Source: an uncultured Bacteroidales bacterium
GTDB lineage: Bacteria; Bacteroidota; Bacteroidia; Bacteroidales; P3
Direction: 5' to 3'
Length of the DNA: 5,415 nucleotides
Assembly: GCA_937915785.1 (NCBI GenBank)
Contig: CALGGY010000019.1
Location: 1 to 5,415 of the forward strand
Shown here: positions 1 through 3,962 of the stretch, piece by piece
Numbering within the stretch: the stretch's first letter is position 1
Layout of the letters: every line of letters starts with the position of its first letter
Notes under the pieces: generated by a model
The model's input: only the letters and a program-made list of their open reading frames with translations
The model's database searches: none
Told to the model about the DNA's origin: nothing
Position numbers and translations under genes: made by a program

Positions 1-38
1 CTCCTCGCGTGGTGTGGCGGAGCGGCTGGGGAGCCATT

Positions 39-122
39 TTATGCAGGGGAACAGGTGGCGGTGGCGGGGTCGGCCAGAACGGCGGCGCCGTCGGCGTACA
101 TTCTTAATCGTTTGAGTTTCAT
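39..122 (-). CDS. Very small basic ORF, possible truncated paralogue of the 83-aa membrane protein
   Basis: A 27-codon ORF beginning MKLKRLRMYADG and ending in TAA. Its first 20 or so residues resemble the start of the 83-aa membrane protein encoded at 834-1085 (MKPSKLKEVKMYRADG, then a PTAET-like stretch matched here by PATAT). It stops before any membrane segment, so it is either a truncated relative or a leader ORF. An in-frame ATG at 173 would add 17 residues (MQNYKKKPKQPNKKHNA), but that stretch is the complement of a strong plus-strand promoter, so I prefer the start at 122. The leader just before this ATG is A-rich, like those of its neighbours. One base after the stop another ATG opens a frame that leaves the window. 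Function unknown. Confidence 0.35.
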   Translation of the reverse strand: MKLKRLRMYADGAAVLADPATATCSPA

Positions 123-138
123 TGCGTTGTGTTTTTTA

Positions 139-170
139 TTTGGTTGTTTCGGTTTTTTTTTGTAATTTTG
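139..170 (+). promoter_or_regulatory. Consensus Bacteroidetes promoter for small RNA 1
   Basis: TTTG at 139-142, a 20-base spacer and TAATTTTG at 163-170 match the Bacteroides housekeeping sigma consensus (-33 TTTG, -7 TAnnTTTG) with the expected spacing. It fires rightward, against all genes in the window. A nearly identical promoter lies at 2792-2823. The similarity covers the whole spacer, so the two copies are related by descent and are not merely convergent. Confidence 0.7.
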
Positions 171-174
171 CATC

Positions 175-239
175 GTCTTTCGGACTTGGCACGCCGCTCT
201 TTTTAGAGTTTGAAGCAAGGCTGGTCGAAAGACTTTTTT
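175..239 (+). ncRNA. Putative structured small RNA 1 with intrinsic terminator
   Basis: Five bases downstream of the -7 box, GTCTTTCG (175-182) pairs perfectly with CGAAAGAC (226-233), which is followed directly by six T (234-239). The transcript would therefore be about 60-65 bases, closed by its own 5' and 3' ends and released at the T-run. A small inner hairpin (CTCT, TTTT, AGAG at 197-208) is possible, as is CTTG 185-188 with CAAG 216-219. The T-run overlaps the stop codon (238-240) of the convergent gene at 238-726, so the RNA touches the 3' end of that mRNA. I recognise no known RNA family. The second copy at 2833-2894 has the same layout but an unrelated body. Confidence 0.55.
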
Positions 240-726
240 ATTTGTGCCCTATCGATGAATGAAATGATTTCAGCACTGCATCGTTGCCGTTGGAAAATAT
301 TTTTATCACAGTGTGATACTTTATTCCATTGCGTTTTTGGAGTCTTTCGTAAACCGTATTGCCTTGGCTGTCATATTTTCTGCTGGCATACCTGACAACA
401 TTAAACATGTTCAGTATTTGTATTGCGGTTACTGTTCCATTGTTGGTTTTATAGTGCCGCAACAATATTTTTCTAACTTCTTTTGATGACTCCAATGTTA
501 TTTTAAGCACCACGCCATCGCAGTCGGCAACGTGTACATACACATCCTTCCCGTTTTTCTTGGTGAAAGCGTGGTAAACCTTTGCCTGTTCCGGGTTGAG
601 TTGGCGGTTGCCCACTTCGGCCTTGAACTGGCGTATTTTTTCATCCACAGGGTCGGGTGGTGCACCTCCCCCACCCCGCGACGGTTTTTTGCCGGGTTGC
701 CTTGGTTGTTTCGGTTTCTTTGCCAT
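238..726 (-). CDS. Putative BECR-fold (barnase/EndoU/colicin E5-D/RelE-like) nuclease, basic N-terminal tail
   Basis: A 162-aa protein. Residues 1-30 are a low-complexity Lys/Pro/Gly tail (MAKKPKQPRQPGKK, then GGGG) suited to nucleic-acid or virion binding. From about residue 57 there is a compact domain: a strand-turn (KDVYVHVADCDG), helices (SKEVRKILLRHY, TAIQILNMFN), then a terminal beta-sheet (GNTVYERL, IKYHTVIKIF, NDAVLKSFHSS). This helix-then-sheet layout is that of the phage nuclease-like families of the barnase-EndoU-colicin-RelE superfamily. The match is by pattern only and no active site can be assigned. The C-terminal half looks more AT-rich than the neighbouring structural genes, as expected for cargo. 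Its stop codon lies in the T-run of small RNA 1. The gene is preceded by a GC-rich structured spacer. Function unproven. Confidence 0.8.
   Translation of the reverse strand: MAKKPKQPRQPGKKPSRGGGGAPPDPVDEKIRQFKAEVGNRQLNPEQAKVYHAFTKKNGKDVYVHVADCDGVVLKITLESSKEVRKILLRHYKTNNGTVTAIQILNMFNVVRYASRKYDSQGNTVYERLQKRNGIKYHTVIKIFSNGNDAVLKSFHSSIGHK
701..724 (+). repeat. Third, degenerate copy of the promoter/leader repeat
   Basis: Bases 702-717 (TTGGTTGTTTCGGTTT) are identical to 140-155 in the promoter of small RNA 1. The -33 box is CTTG and no TAnnTTTG is present at the right distance, so the promoter is probably dead. The repeat contains the start of the nuclease-like gene and encodes its KKPKQP residues on the minus strand. 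The other two copies would also encode K(K/E)PKQP if read on that strand. Confidence 0.5.
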
Positions 727-756
727 TTCTGCGTGTTTCGGTTTGTTTTTCCCGTT

Positions 757-831
757 CCGCCACCGAGCGGCCGCGCCTGTCGAGGGGGCCGCCGGGCCGT
801 GGTCGGAAGGGGCCGCGTTGCTTAGTGGCGG
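757..831. other. GC-rich nested palindrome between the 83-aa gene and the nuclease-like gene
   Basis: CCGCCAC (757-763) is the exact complement of GTGGCGG (825-831). Nested inside, GCGGCC (767-772) pairs with GGCCGC (811-816), and the middle (773-810) is also strongly GC-rich. The outer arm ends two bases before the stop codon (834-836) of the convergent 83-aa gene. It follows the degenerate promoter copy at 701-724, so the order repeat, structured segment, convergent stop codon matches small RNAs 1 and 2. There is no T-run, so it may be a decayed third unit or simply an intergenic hairpin acting on the minus-strand mRNA. Confidence 0.45.
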
Positions 832-833
832 TC

Positions 834-1085
834 TTATCTCACTTGGCGCCAGATGGCTACGCAGAAAAGCAGTATCACAACAAGCAGCAGTGTTTGCATG
901 TGGTGCTTGAAATTGAAACGGCGTTCAAAACCGTAGTCGCCGCCGCTCATCTCGCGCTCATACATTTTGTTGATGATGGCATCCACTTTTTGATCCTGCG
1001 CGTCCACTGTTTCAGCGGTGGGGTTTTCCACTGTGAGACCGTCGGCGCGGTACATCTTTACTTCTTTAAGTTTGCTTGGTTTCAT
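834..1085 (-). CDS. Small single-span membrane protein, 83 aa
   Basis: Starting at MKPSKLKEVKMYRADG, the protein has a charged N-terminal part of about 60 residues and one hydrophobic span (about residues 64-79, TLLLVVILLFCVAIW) followed by a short RQVR end. This suggests an inner-membrane or virion-membrane protein with a soluble N-terminus. I chose this ATG because it follows an A-rich leader ending AAAAAACC, like the leader of the 84-aa gene, and because its first residues resemble the small ORF at 39-122. The same frame is open upstream into the metallopeptidase, so the protein may also be made as the C-terminal part of a fusion. It may belong to the virion or to an assembly apparatus. 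The family is not recognised. Confidence 0.6.
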   Translation of the reverse strand: MKPSKLKEVKMYRADGLTVENPTAETVDAQDQKVDAIINKMYEREMSGGDYGFERRFNFKHHMQTLLLVVILLFCVAIWRQVR

Positions 1086-1526
1086 GGTTTTTTGTGTTTT
1101 TTTTTGTGCTGCTGTGGCAGTGCCGCAACCGTACTGTGGTTGAGACGCGGCACGCCACGTCTTTACTAAATGGATTAACTCGAGTTGTGCCCGTGGGTTT
1201 TGGTTGCGCTGTGCGTCGAGCAGAAGGCACTCGCGATAAAGGGCCTCCAAGCGGCTGTCGGGTATGTGCAGTCGCGCCAGTGTGCCGAGGCTCTGCTTGA
1301 GGCTCTGCGGAGCGGTGGCGTACAAGCGGTGCAGGGCGTAGCGGTCGGCCCGCTCCTCGCTGGAGGTCTGCAACAGGTAGTGCCCCATTTCGTGGTACAG
1401 TATAAAACGCTGCTGAAATGGCGTGTAGCTGCCCCACACCGAAAGGTTTATCTCGATGTCGCCGCTGTCCATATACACGGCGGCGGGACACAGGCCCAAC
1501 GTTCTGCTGTCGGCATAGCGTATCAT
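834..1526 (-). CDS. HEMGH zinc metallopeptidase-like protein, reading in frame into a C-terminal membrane segment
   Basis: From ATG 1526, seven bases after the preceding stop, a 230-aa frame begins MIRYADSRTLG. HEMGH at residues 45-49 is a zincin HExxH motif (two zinc-binding His and a catalytic Glu). It is followed by SSEERADRYAL, where Glu57/58 or Asp61 could supply the third ligand, reminiscent of ImmA/IrrE-like peptidases (H-E-x-G-H, then E-x-x-A-D/N). The peptidase-like part ends near residue 145. No stop follows, and the frame runs through a 34-bp hairpin repeat (1137-1170) and an A-rich leader into the 83-aa membrane protein. Either the gene makes a membrane-anchored peptidase or a stop was lost and the downstream ATG at 1085 is used separately. 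A longer in-frame ATG start at 1595 would overlap the upstream gene and is unlikely. Substrate unknown; maturation of virion proteins is one guess. Confidence 0.65.
   Translation of the reverse strand: MIRYADSRTLGLCPAAVYMDSGDIEINLSVWGSYTPFQQRFILYHEMGHYLLQTSSEERADRYALHRLYATAPQSLKQSLGTLARLHIPDSRLEALYRECLLLDAQRNQNPRAQLELIHLVKTWRAASQPQYGCGTATAAQKKTQKTMKPSKLKEVKMYRADGLTVENPTAETVDAQDQKVDAIINKMYEREMSGGDYGFERRFNFKHHMQTLLLVVILLFCVAIWRQVR
1137..1170 (-). repeat. 34-bp hairpin repeat, copy A (inside the peptidase frame)
   Basis: This segment matches 1808-1841 at 31 of 34 positions. Its core, 1144-1161, is an inverted repeat (GACGCGGC / GCCACGTC around two bases). On the minus strand the only imperfect pair becomes a G-U wobble, so the folded form is favoured in minus-strand RNA. 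Both copies sit upstream of a small membrane-protein gene. A competing fold pairs the downstream half of this hairpin (TGCCG) with CGGCA about 20 bases further along the mRNA. Confidence 0.6.
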
Positions 1527-1533
1527 GGCGGCG

Positions 1534-1788
1534 TTATTTGCTGCGCGTGAAAAGCACCACACCCACCACCGCCACAACGAGCACGGCGGCAACAATAATG
1601 ATGATTTTTGTGTTGCTTTCGGAGCTCTGACTCTCGTAGGTGGTGTAATTGTTTGTTACAGGCGGCTGGCCGTATTTTATGCTGGCCACGCCGTTAAGTA
1701 TCTGCCCTACGGCGGTGCCGCCGGCGTTGATATAATCGACGGCTGTAGGGTCGCCTTCGGCATAGAGTTTGTCGGTTGCTGTTTTCAT
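1534..1788 (-). CDS. Small C-terminally anchored membrane protein, 84 aa
   Basis: MKTATDKLYAEG opens a soluble, Gly/Ala- and Asn/Thr-rich stretch of about 60 residues. One long hydrophobic span follows (residues 61-80, KIIIIVAAVLVVAVVGVVLF), then TRSK. There is no signal peptide, so it is a tail-anchored or type-II-like membrane protein. The Gly/Ala-rich start (DYINAGGTAVGQILNG) resembles minor membrane proteins of virions, but I cannot assign a family. The start is the only good ATG; its leader (ACCAAATAAAAAA, then ATAAAACC) is the A-rich type seen in front of other genes here. It lies directly downstream of a strong terminator and hairpin repeat copy B, and seven bases before the peptidase ATG. 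Its expression is thus probably lowered relative to the 217-aa gene. Confidence 0.8.
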   Translation of the reverse strand: MKTATDKLYAEGDPTAVDYINAGGTAVGQILNGVASIKYGQPPVTNNYTTYESQSSESNTKIIIIVAAVLVVAVVGVVLFTRSK

Positions 1789-1807
1789 GGTTTTATCGTT
1801 TTTTATT

Positions 1808-1841
1808 TGGTGGAGACGCGGCAGGCCACGTCGTTACTAAA
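1808..1841 (-). repeat. 34-bp hairpin repeat, copy B (leader of the 84-aa gene)
   Basis: Partner of copy A at 1137-1170 (three differences). The palindromic core is 1815-1832. On the minus strand it directly follows the terminator T-run and lies about 20 bases before the ATG at 1788, so it is in the leader of any read-through mRNA. The wobble pair again favours folding in the sense RNA. Confidence 0.6.
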
Positions 1842-1876
1842 AAAGCCCCACCCCGTTTGTCTGGTTGGGATGGGGC
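1839..1876 (-). terminator. Rho-independent terminator after the 217-aa gene
   Basis: On the minus strand, GCCCCATCCC (1876-1867) pairs with GGGGTGGGGC (1854-1845) across a 12-base loop, with one G-U wobble, and is followed by six T (1844-1839). It lies about 30 bases after the stop of the probable virion gene and before the 84-aa gene. This is the usual way to make a highly expressed gene stand out from its downstream neighbours. Confidence 0.85.
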
Positions 1877-1908
1877 AACTTGGCTATGGATTGAGGATTA
1901 CGGCTGTT

Positions 1909-2562
1909 TTAGTCGTACAGTTCGATGGTGATTTTGAAAGTCTTGCCGGCGGGCACGTTGATGTCGAGCCACAGCTGGTCGGAGATTTCCATTTCGCCCT
2001 CGGCAAAAGGTATCTCTATTTTGCGCTGGCTGTACTGGTTGACGGTGTAGAACTTGGAAAGGTCTATCTCGTTGATGGCCGAGCGTTTGTAGGGGTACAT
2101 CTTGTTGCAGAAGTTCATGGTGGTGTTGAAAGCGTCGGCATCGTCGGCCACAATGGTGATGTTTTTCACAAAGTGGGCGTTGGTGCGGAAATAGCGTTTG
2201 AAAGCCTCAATGCTCTTGGTGTTGTCGGCGGGGGCCATAACAAGGGTCTGGCTGTCCTCGCTGCCGGCCGGGAATGTTGCCAGTACGGCGTCAACAGGGT
2301 ATCCGGCTGCGCCGAGCATGGTGTTGATAGCTGCTTTCACTGTGGCATAGCTGCCTTCCTCCTGCAGCTGGGCGTTGATGATTTGCTCCGTGGTGTCGAG
2401 TATGCCGCTGAAAAGGGCCACGCTCTGACTGTTGGAGGCGTCGCTGTTGGCGATCGAGAAAGAAAATCTCGGAGTGGTTACGTTGTTTAATACTTCCATT
2501 TGTCCTGTAAATTTATTGGTTAATACTTTGTTTGAACGGTTGATAATTTGCTGTTTGGTCAT
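1909..2562 (-). CDS. Beta-rich 217-aa protein, candidate major virion (capsid-like) protein
   Basis: A 217-aa acidic protein beginning MTKQQIINRSNKVL, with no signal peptide or membrane segment. The sequence alternates like a beta-sandwich: PRFSFSIAN near residue 32, TLVMAPAD near 105, NITIVADDADAFN near 133, RKIEIPFAEGEMEI near 180, and the closing LWLDINVPAGKTFKITIELYD. A short helical stretch (EAFKRYFRT) lies between. This looks like a jelly-roll or beta-sandwich virion protein. The context supports that: small membrane-protein genes on both sides and a strong terminator directly after. At 217 aa it is short for a double jelly-roll capsid protein, so a single jelly-roll, a minor coat or a spike protein are alternatives. 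I do not recognise the family. The start ATG lies 12 bases after the preceding stop. Confidence 0.88.
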   Translation of the reverse strand: MTKQQIINRSNKVLTNKFTGQMEVLNNVTTPRFSFSIANSDASNSQSVALFSGILDTTEQIINAQLQEEGSYATVKAAINTMLGAAGYPVDAVLATFPAGSEDSQTLVMAPADNTKSIEAFKRYFRTNAHFVKNITIVADDADAFNTTMNFCNKMYPYKRSAINEIDLSKFYTVNQYSQRKIEIPFAEGEMEISDQLWLDINVPAGKTFKITIELYD

Positions 2563-2574
2563 GGTCGGAGGGTG

Positions 2575-2760
2575 TTACGCGGTGGCGGCCCCGTCGGTTT
2601 CCTCCACTTTCACTTTGCTGTCGGCGGCGGGGAGTTCCGGAGCCGGGGCGCAGGGTTTTTGCTTGCTGTTCTGCTTGTACAGAACAACGCCCATCACAAC
2701 GCATCCCGCCAGTGCCAGCAGGGCGATGGTTTTCAGATTGTCGTTGAAAAATTTTTTCAT
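2575..2760 (-). CDS. 61-aa membrane protein or lipoprotein
   Basis: MKKFFNDNLK is followed by a hydrophobic segment (TIALLALAGCVVMGVVLY, residues 11-28) and a Pro/Ala/Lys/Glu-rich tail. LALAGC at 15-20 fits a lipobox with Cys20 as the acceptor, so it could be a lipoprotein. The hydrophobic stretch continues past the Cys, however, which fits a plain single-span anchor as well. I start it at ATG 2760. An in-frame TTG at 2826 would add MQNYEKEPKQPNKNYNQLKTNK, but that DNA is the plus-strand promoter of small RNA 2. It is translated just ahead of the 217-aa gene (12-base gap) and is probably in the same operon. A lysis accessory or virion membrane role is possible but not shown. Confidence 0.72.
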   Translation of the reverse strand: MKKFFNDNLKTIALLALAGCVVMGVVLYKQNSKQKPCAPAPELPAADSKVKVEETDGAATA

Positions 2761-2791
2761 CTTGTTGGTTTTTAGTTGGTTATAATTTTTA

Positions 2792-2823
2792 TTTGGTTGT
2801 TTCGGTTCTTTTTCGTAATTTTG
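2792..2823 (+). promoter_or_regulatory. Consensus Bacteroidetes promoter for small RNA 2
   Basis: TTTG 2792-2795, a 20-base spacer and TAATTTTG 2816-2823 give full consensus and spacing. The element differs from the promoter at 139-170 at only a few spacer positions. It points right, away from the 61-aa gene whose minus-strand leader it overlaps. Confidence 0.7.
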
Positions 2824-2832
2824 CAATCTAAT

Positions 2833-2894
2833 CGGGCATGTTCCAAAGGATGACTTTCCTGACCTTAATTGGCACAGAACAAGCCCGTTTTTTT
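2833..2894 (+). ncRNA. Putative structured small RNA 2 with intrinsic terminator
   Basis: CGGGC (2833-2837) pairs with GCCCG (2883-2887), and TGTTC (2839-2843) with GAACA (2877-2881). An A-A mismatch separates the two helices, and seven T (2888-2894) follow. Inside, AGG 2847-2849 with CCT 2858-2860 can close a small hairpin; CCAA 2843-2846 with TTGG 2869-2872 is an alternative pairing. The 5' end should lie near 2828-2833, giving an RNA of about 62 bases. The T-run overlaps the stop codon (2893-2895) of the convergent nuclease-like gene, exactly as for small RNA 1. No known family recognised. Confidence 0.55.
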
Positions 2895-3321
2895 ATTTTG
2901 CAGTTATTGAGTACAATACTTTTTTTCCGTATTCGGTATGCCCTATCATTACTTTAGTTTTGTGTCCTTTGTAGCATCCTTCGTATCTGTACATTTCGTC
3001 TATTTTCATATCTTTTTGGCGTCGACTGTCTTTCTTTGGCACCTTTCCTTTATTCTTAGCAATTCGCATTTGGTGTTTAGCATCAATAGCGGCAAGTGTG
3101 GATAGTTTGCTTTTGCTTGCATGTTGAGCCGTTTCTTTTATGCCCTTGCCAGTTACACCTATTTTATTCCCTGTGTCGGTGTTTATAAACTCCTTACCTT
3201 TCAGCGGCGCAAGTTTTTCCTTAATTATCTTTTCCCTATGTATTTTCGATTCGCCTTTAGGCTTTTTGGGAATGGACTTGCGAAATGCCTTGCTTTTGCT
3301 CTTATAGGTTCGTTTTGCCAT
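2893..3321 (-). CDS. Putative BECR-fold phage nuclease-like protein, 142 aa
   Basis: A strongly basic N-terminus (MAKRTYKSKSKAFRKSIPKK, residues 1-20) leads to a domain starting near residue 39: GKEFINTDTGNKIGVT, a helix with KETAQHASKS, then LSTLAAIDAKHQMRIA. After a Lys-rich linker comes a terminal sheet, MYRYEGCYKGHKTKVMIG and GKKVLYSITAK. The order (F-x-N-x-x-T-G strand pair, His-containing helix, AI helix, final hairpin) recalls phage barnase/EndoU/colicin E5-D/RelE-like nuclease domains. His68 and the Lys/His of the last strands could be catalytic, but I cannot confirm this. I start it at ATG 3321, two bases after the stop of the 60-aa gene; an in-frame TTG lies two codons upstream. It is AT-rich compared with the structural genes. 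Its stop sits in the T-run of small RNA 2. Confidence 0.8.
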   Translation of the reverse strand: MAKRTYKSKSKAFRKSIPKKPKGESKIHREKIIKEKLAPLKGKEFINTDTGNKIGVTGKGIKETAQHASKSKLSTLAAIDAKHQMRIAKNKGKVPKKDSRRQKDMKIDEMYRYEGCYKGHKTKVMIGHTEYGKKVLYSITAK

Positions 3322-3323
3322 AA

Positions 3324-3506
3324 TCAAAAGCTATAGTCGTGAGCTTTGCCGATGTACTTCCAGCATCCGTAGCGTGCCGAATAGTAGCATTTGCTATAAA
3401 CAGTTTTTAAAGTTACACTTTCGTACTGCTTGGCAATATTGTAAAGAGCATTTGCGGCTGCTTGCCGGTTTTTCTCGTAGGGTCGTTCTATTTTTGTCTT
3501 TGCCAT
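3324..3506 (-). CDS. 60-aa basic, tyrosine-rich protein, coupled to the nuclease-like gene
   Basis: MAKTKIERPYEKNRQ is followed by a likely helix (AAANALYNIAKQYESVT) and a Tyr/Cys/Lys-rich end (YSKCYYSARYGCWKYIGKAHDYSF). No membrane segment is present. The ATG at 3506 is chosen because a good -7 box (TATCTTTG) lies 18 bases upstream. A longer frame starting at 3638 would run through the repeat region and is not credible. Its TGA is two bases before the ATG of the nuclease-like gene, so the two are probably co-translated. A small protein ahead of a nuclease-like gene could be an immunity or antitoxin partner, but the sequence has no recognisable antitoxin domain. It may equally be a small DNA-binding phage protein. 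Confidence 0.68.
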   Translation of the reverse strand: MAKTKIERPYEKNRQAAANALYNIAKQYESVTLKTVYSKCYYSARYGCWKYIGKAHDYSF

Positions 3507-3524
3507 ATTTCCGACTTTTTCTTG

Positions 3525-3532
3525 CAAAGATA
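3525..3532 (-). promoter_or_regulatory. Bacteroidetes -7 box ahead of the 60-aa gene
   Basis: On the minus strand TATCTTTG is a full match to TAnnTTTG, 18 bases before the ATG at 3506. The -33 region (about 3552-3557) lacks TTTG and falls in the edge of the repeat cluster, so the promoter may need an activator or may be controlled by whatever binds those repeats. It is the best candidate for starting the leftward gene block. Confidence 0.5.
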
Positions 3533-3552
3533 CAACTGGTTTTTCCGAAGGT

Positions 3553-3629
3553 TCCCACATTTGCCCACAAAAGCACGAAAAGGCACGAAAAGGCTCACAA
3601 AAGCACGAAAAGTCCCACAATTGCCCACA
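3553..3629. repeat. Iteron-like direct repeats (TCCCACAWTTGCCCACA and GCACGAAAAG)
   Basis: The 17-bp sequence TCCCACA(T/A)TTGCCCACA occurs at 3553-3569 and 3613-3629, exactly 60 bp apart with one difference. Between the copies, AAAAGCACGAAAAG occurs at 3569-3582 and 3599-3612, 30 bp apart, with a further GGCACGAAAAGG beginning at 3582. The multiples of 30 suggest protein binding on a single DNA face every three helical turns. Possible roles are a replication origin, an operator over the promoter at 3525-3532, or recombinase arm sites. Confidence 0.65.
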
Positions 3630-3962
3630 TTTTTTCACAATATTTTAGATAATACGCTATAAAATAGCATATTACACAAAAAACCACCGTTTTTGCAGCT
3701 TGCAATTTTTACATTTTTTGCAAAAAGAGGTTACTACAAATTTGGGCGGTTTTTGGGCAAAACAAAAAAATAAATATCTGGCTTACTACATTACTACGTT
3801 ACTACAAATATATAACAAAATAAATATCAGTATATTATAGTGGCAACGTTTTGTAAAAATGTAGTAAGTGTAGTAACCTCTCTGTTAAATTTTTCCTAAA
3901 ATAGGTTGTAGTAAGGTAGAAGCGTAGTAAGCACGAAAAAAATTTTTCTTTTTTTTTGTGTG
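3630..3962. other. AT-rich gene-free region, candidate origin or control region
   Basis: This stretch has no credible ORF. It is very AT-rich, with runs of A and T at 3690-3725, 3758-3780 and 3937-3958. A core at 3806-3840 is almost pure A and T and could melt easily. It carries the eight-copy heptamer array described separately. It separates the integrase from the rest of the element, which would suit an origin of replication, an integrase/excisionase regulatory region, or both. No convincing GC-rich terminator follows the integrase frame. Confidence 0.45.
3726..3930. repeat. Eight-copy TTACTAC array, four direct and four inverted
   Basis: TTACTAC occurs on the plus strand at 3731-3737, 3783-3789, 3791-3797 and 3799-3805; the last three are in perfect 8-bp tandem. 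The complement GTAGTAA occurs at 3861-3867, 3870-3876, 3908-3914 and 3924-3930. The two groups face each other across an AT-rich centre. The copy at 3731 and the one at 3870 lie in a perfect 13-bp inverted repeat (AGAGGTTACTACA at 3726-3738 and its complement at 3869-3881). This is a binding-site array by its design; the binding protein is not identifiable here. Confidence 0.75.

Noticed and set aside
1..37. A minus-strand ATG at 37-35, one base after the small ORF's stop, opening a frame (MAPQPLRHTTRG) that leaves the window
   Set aside because: Only about 12 codons are visible, they are GC-rich and low in information, and nothing shows that it is coding. It may be the next gene or just the end of intergenic DNA.
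1525..2490. Long plus-strand ORF of 321 aa
   Set aside because: It lies opposite the 217-aa, 84-aa and peptidase genes, crosses the terminator and a hairpin repeat, and has the composition of a shadow frame. The minus-strand genes have better starts, spacing and protein character.
834..2894. Integron cassettes with attC sites at the palindromes after stop codons
   Set aside because: No convincing RYYYAAC and GTTRRRY core pair and no integron-type integrase in view. The consensus plus-strand promoters and T-runs fit small RNA genes better.
3553..3629. CRISPR array
   Set aside because: The repeats are too short and too closely packed, with no unique spacers of regular length and no cas genes.
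3507..3638. N-terminal extension of the 60-aa protein up to 3638
   Set aside because: The extension translates the direct-repeat cluster and runs through the -7 box at 3525-3532. The Cys/Phe-rich residues look non-coding.
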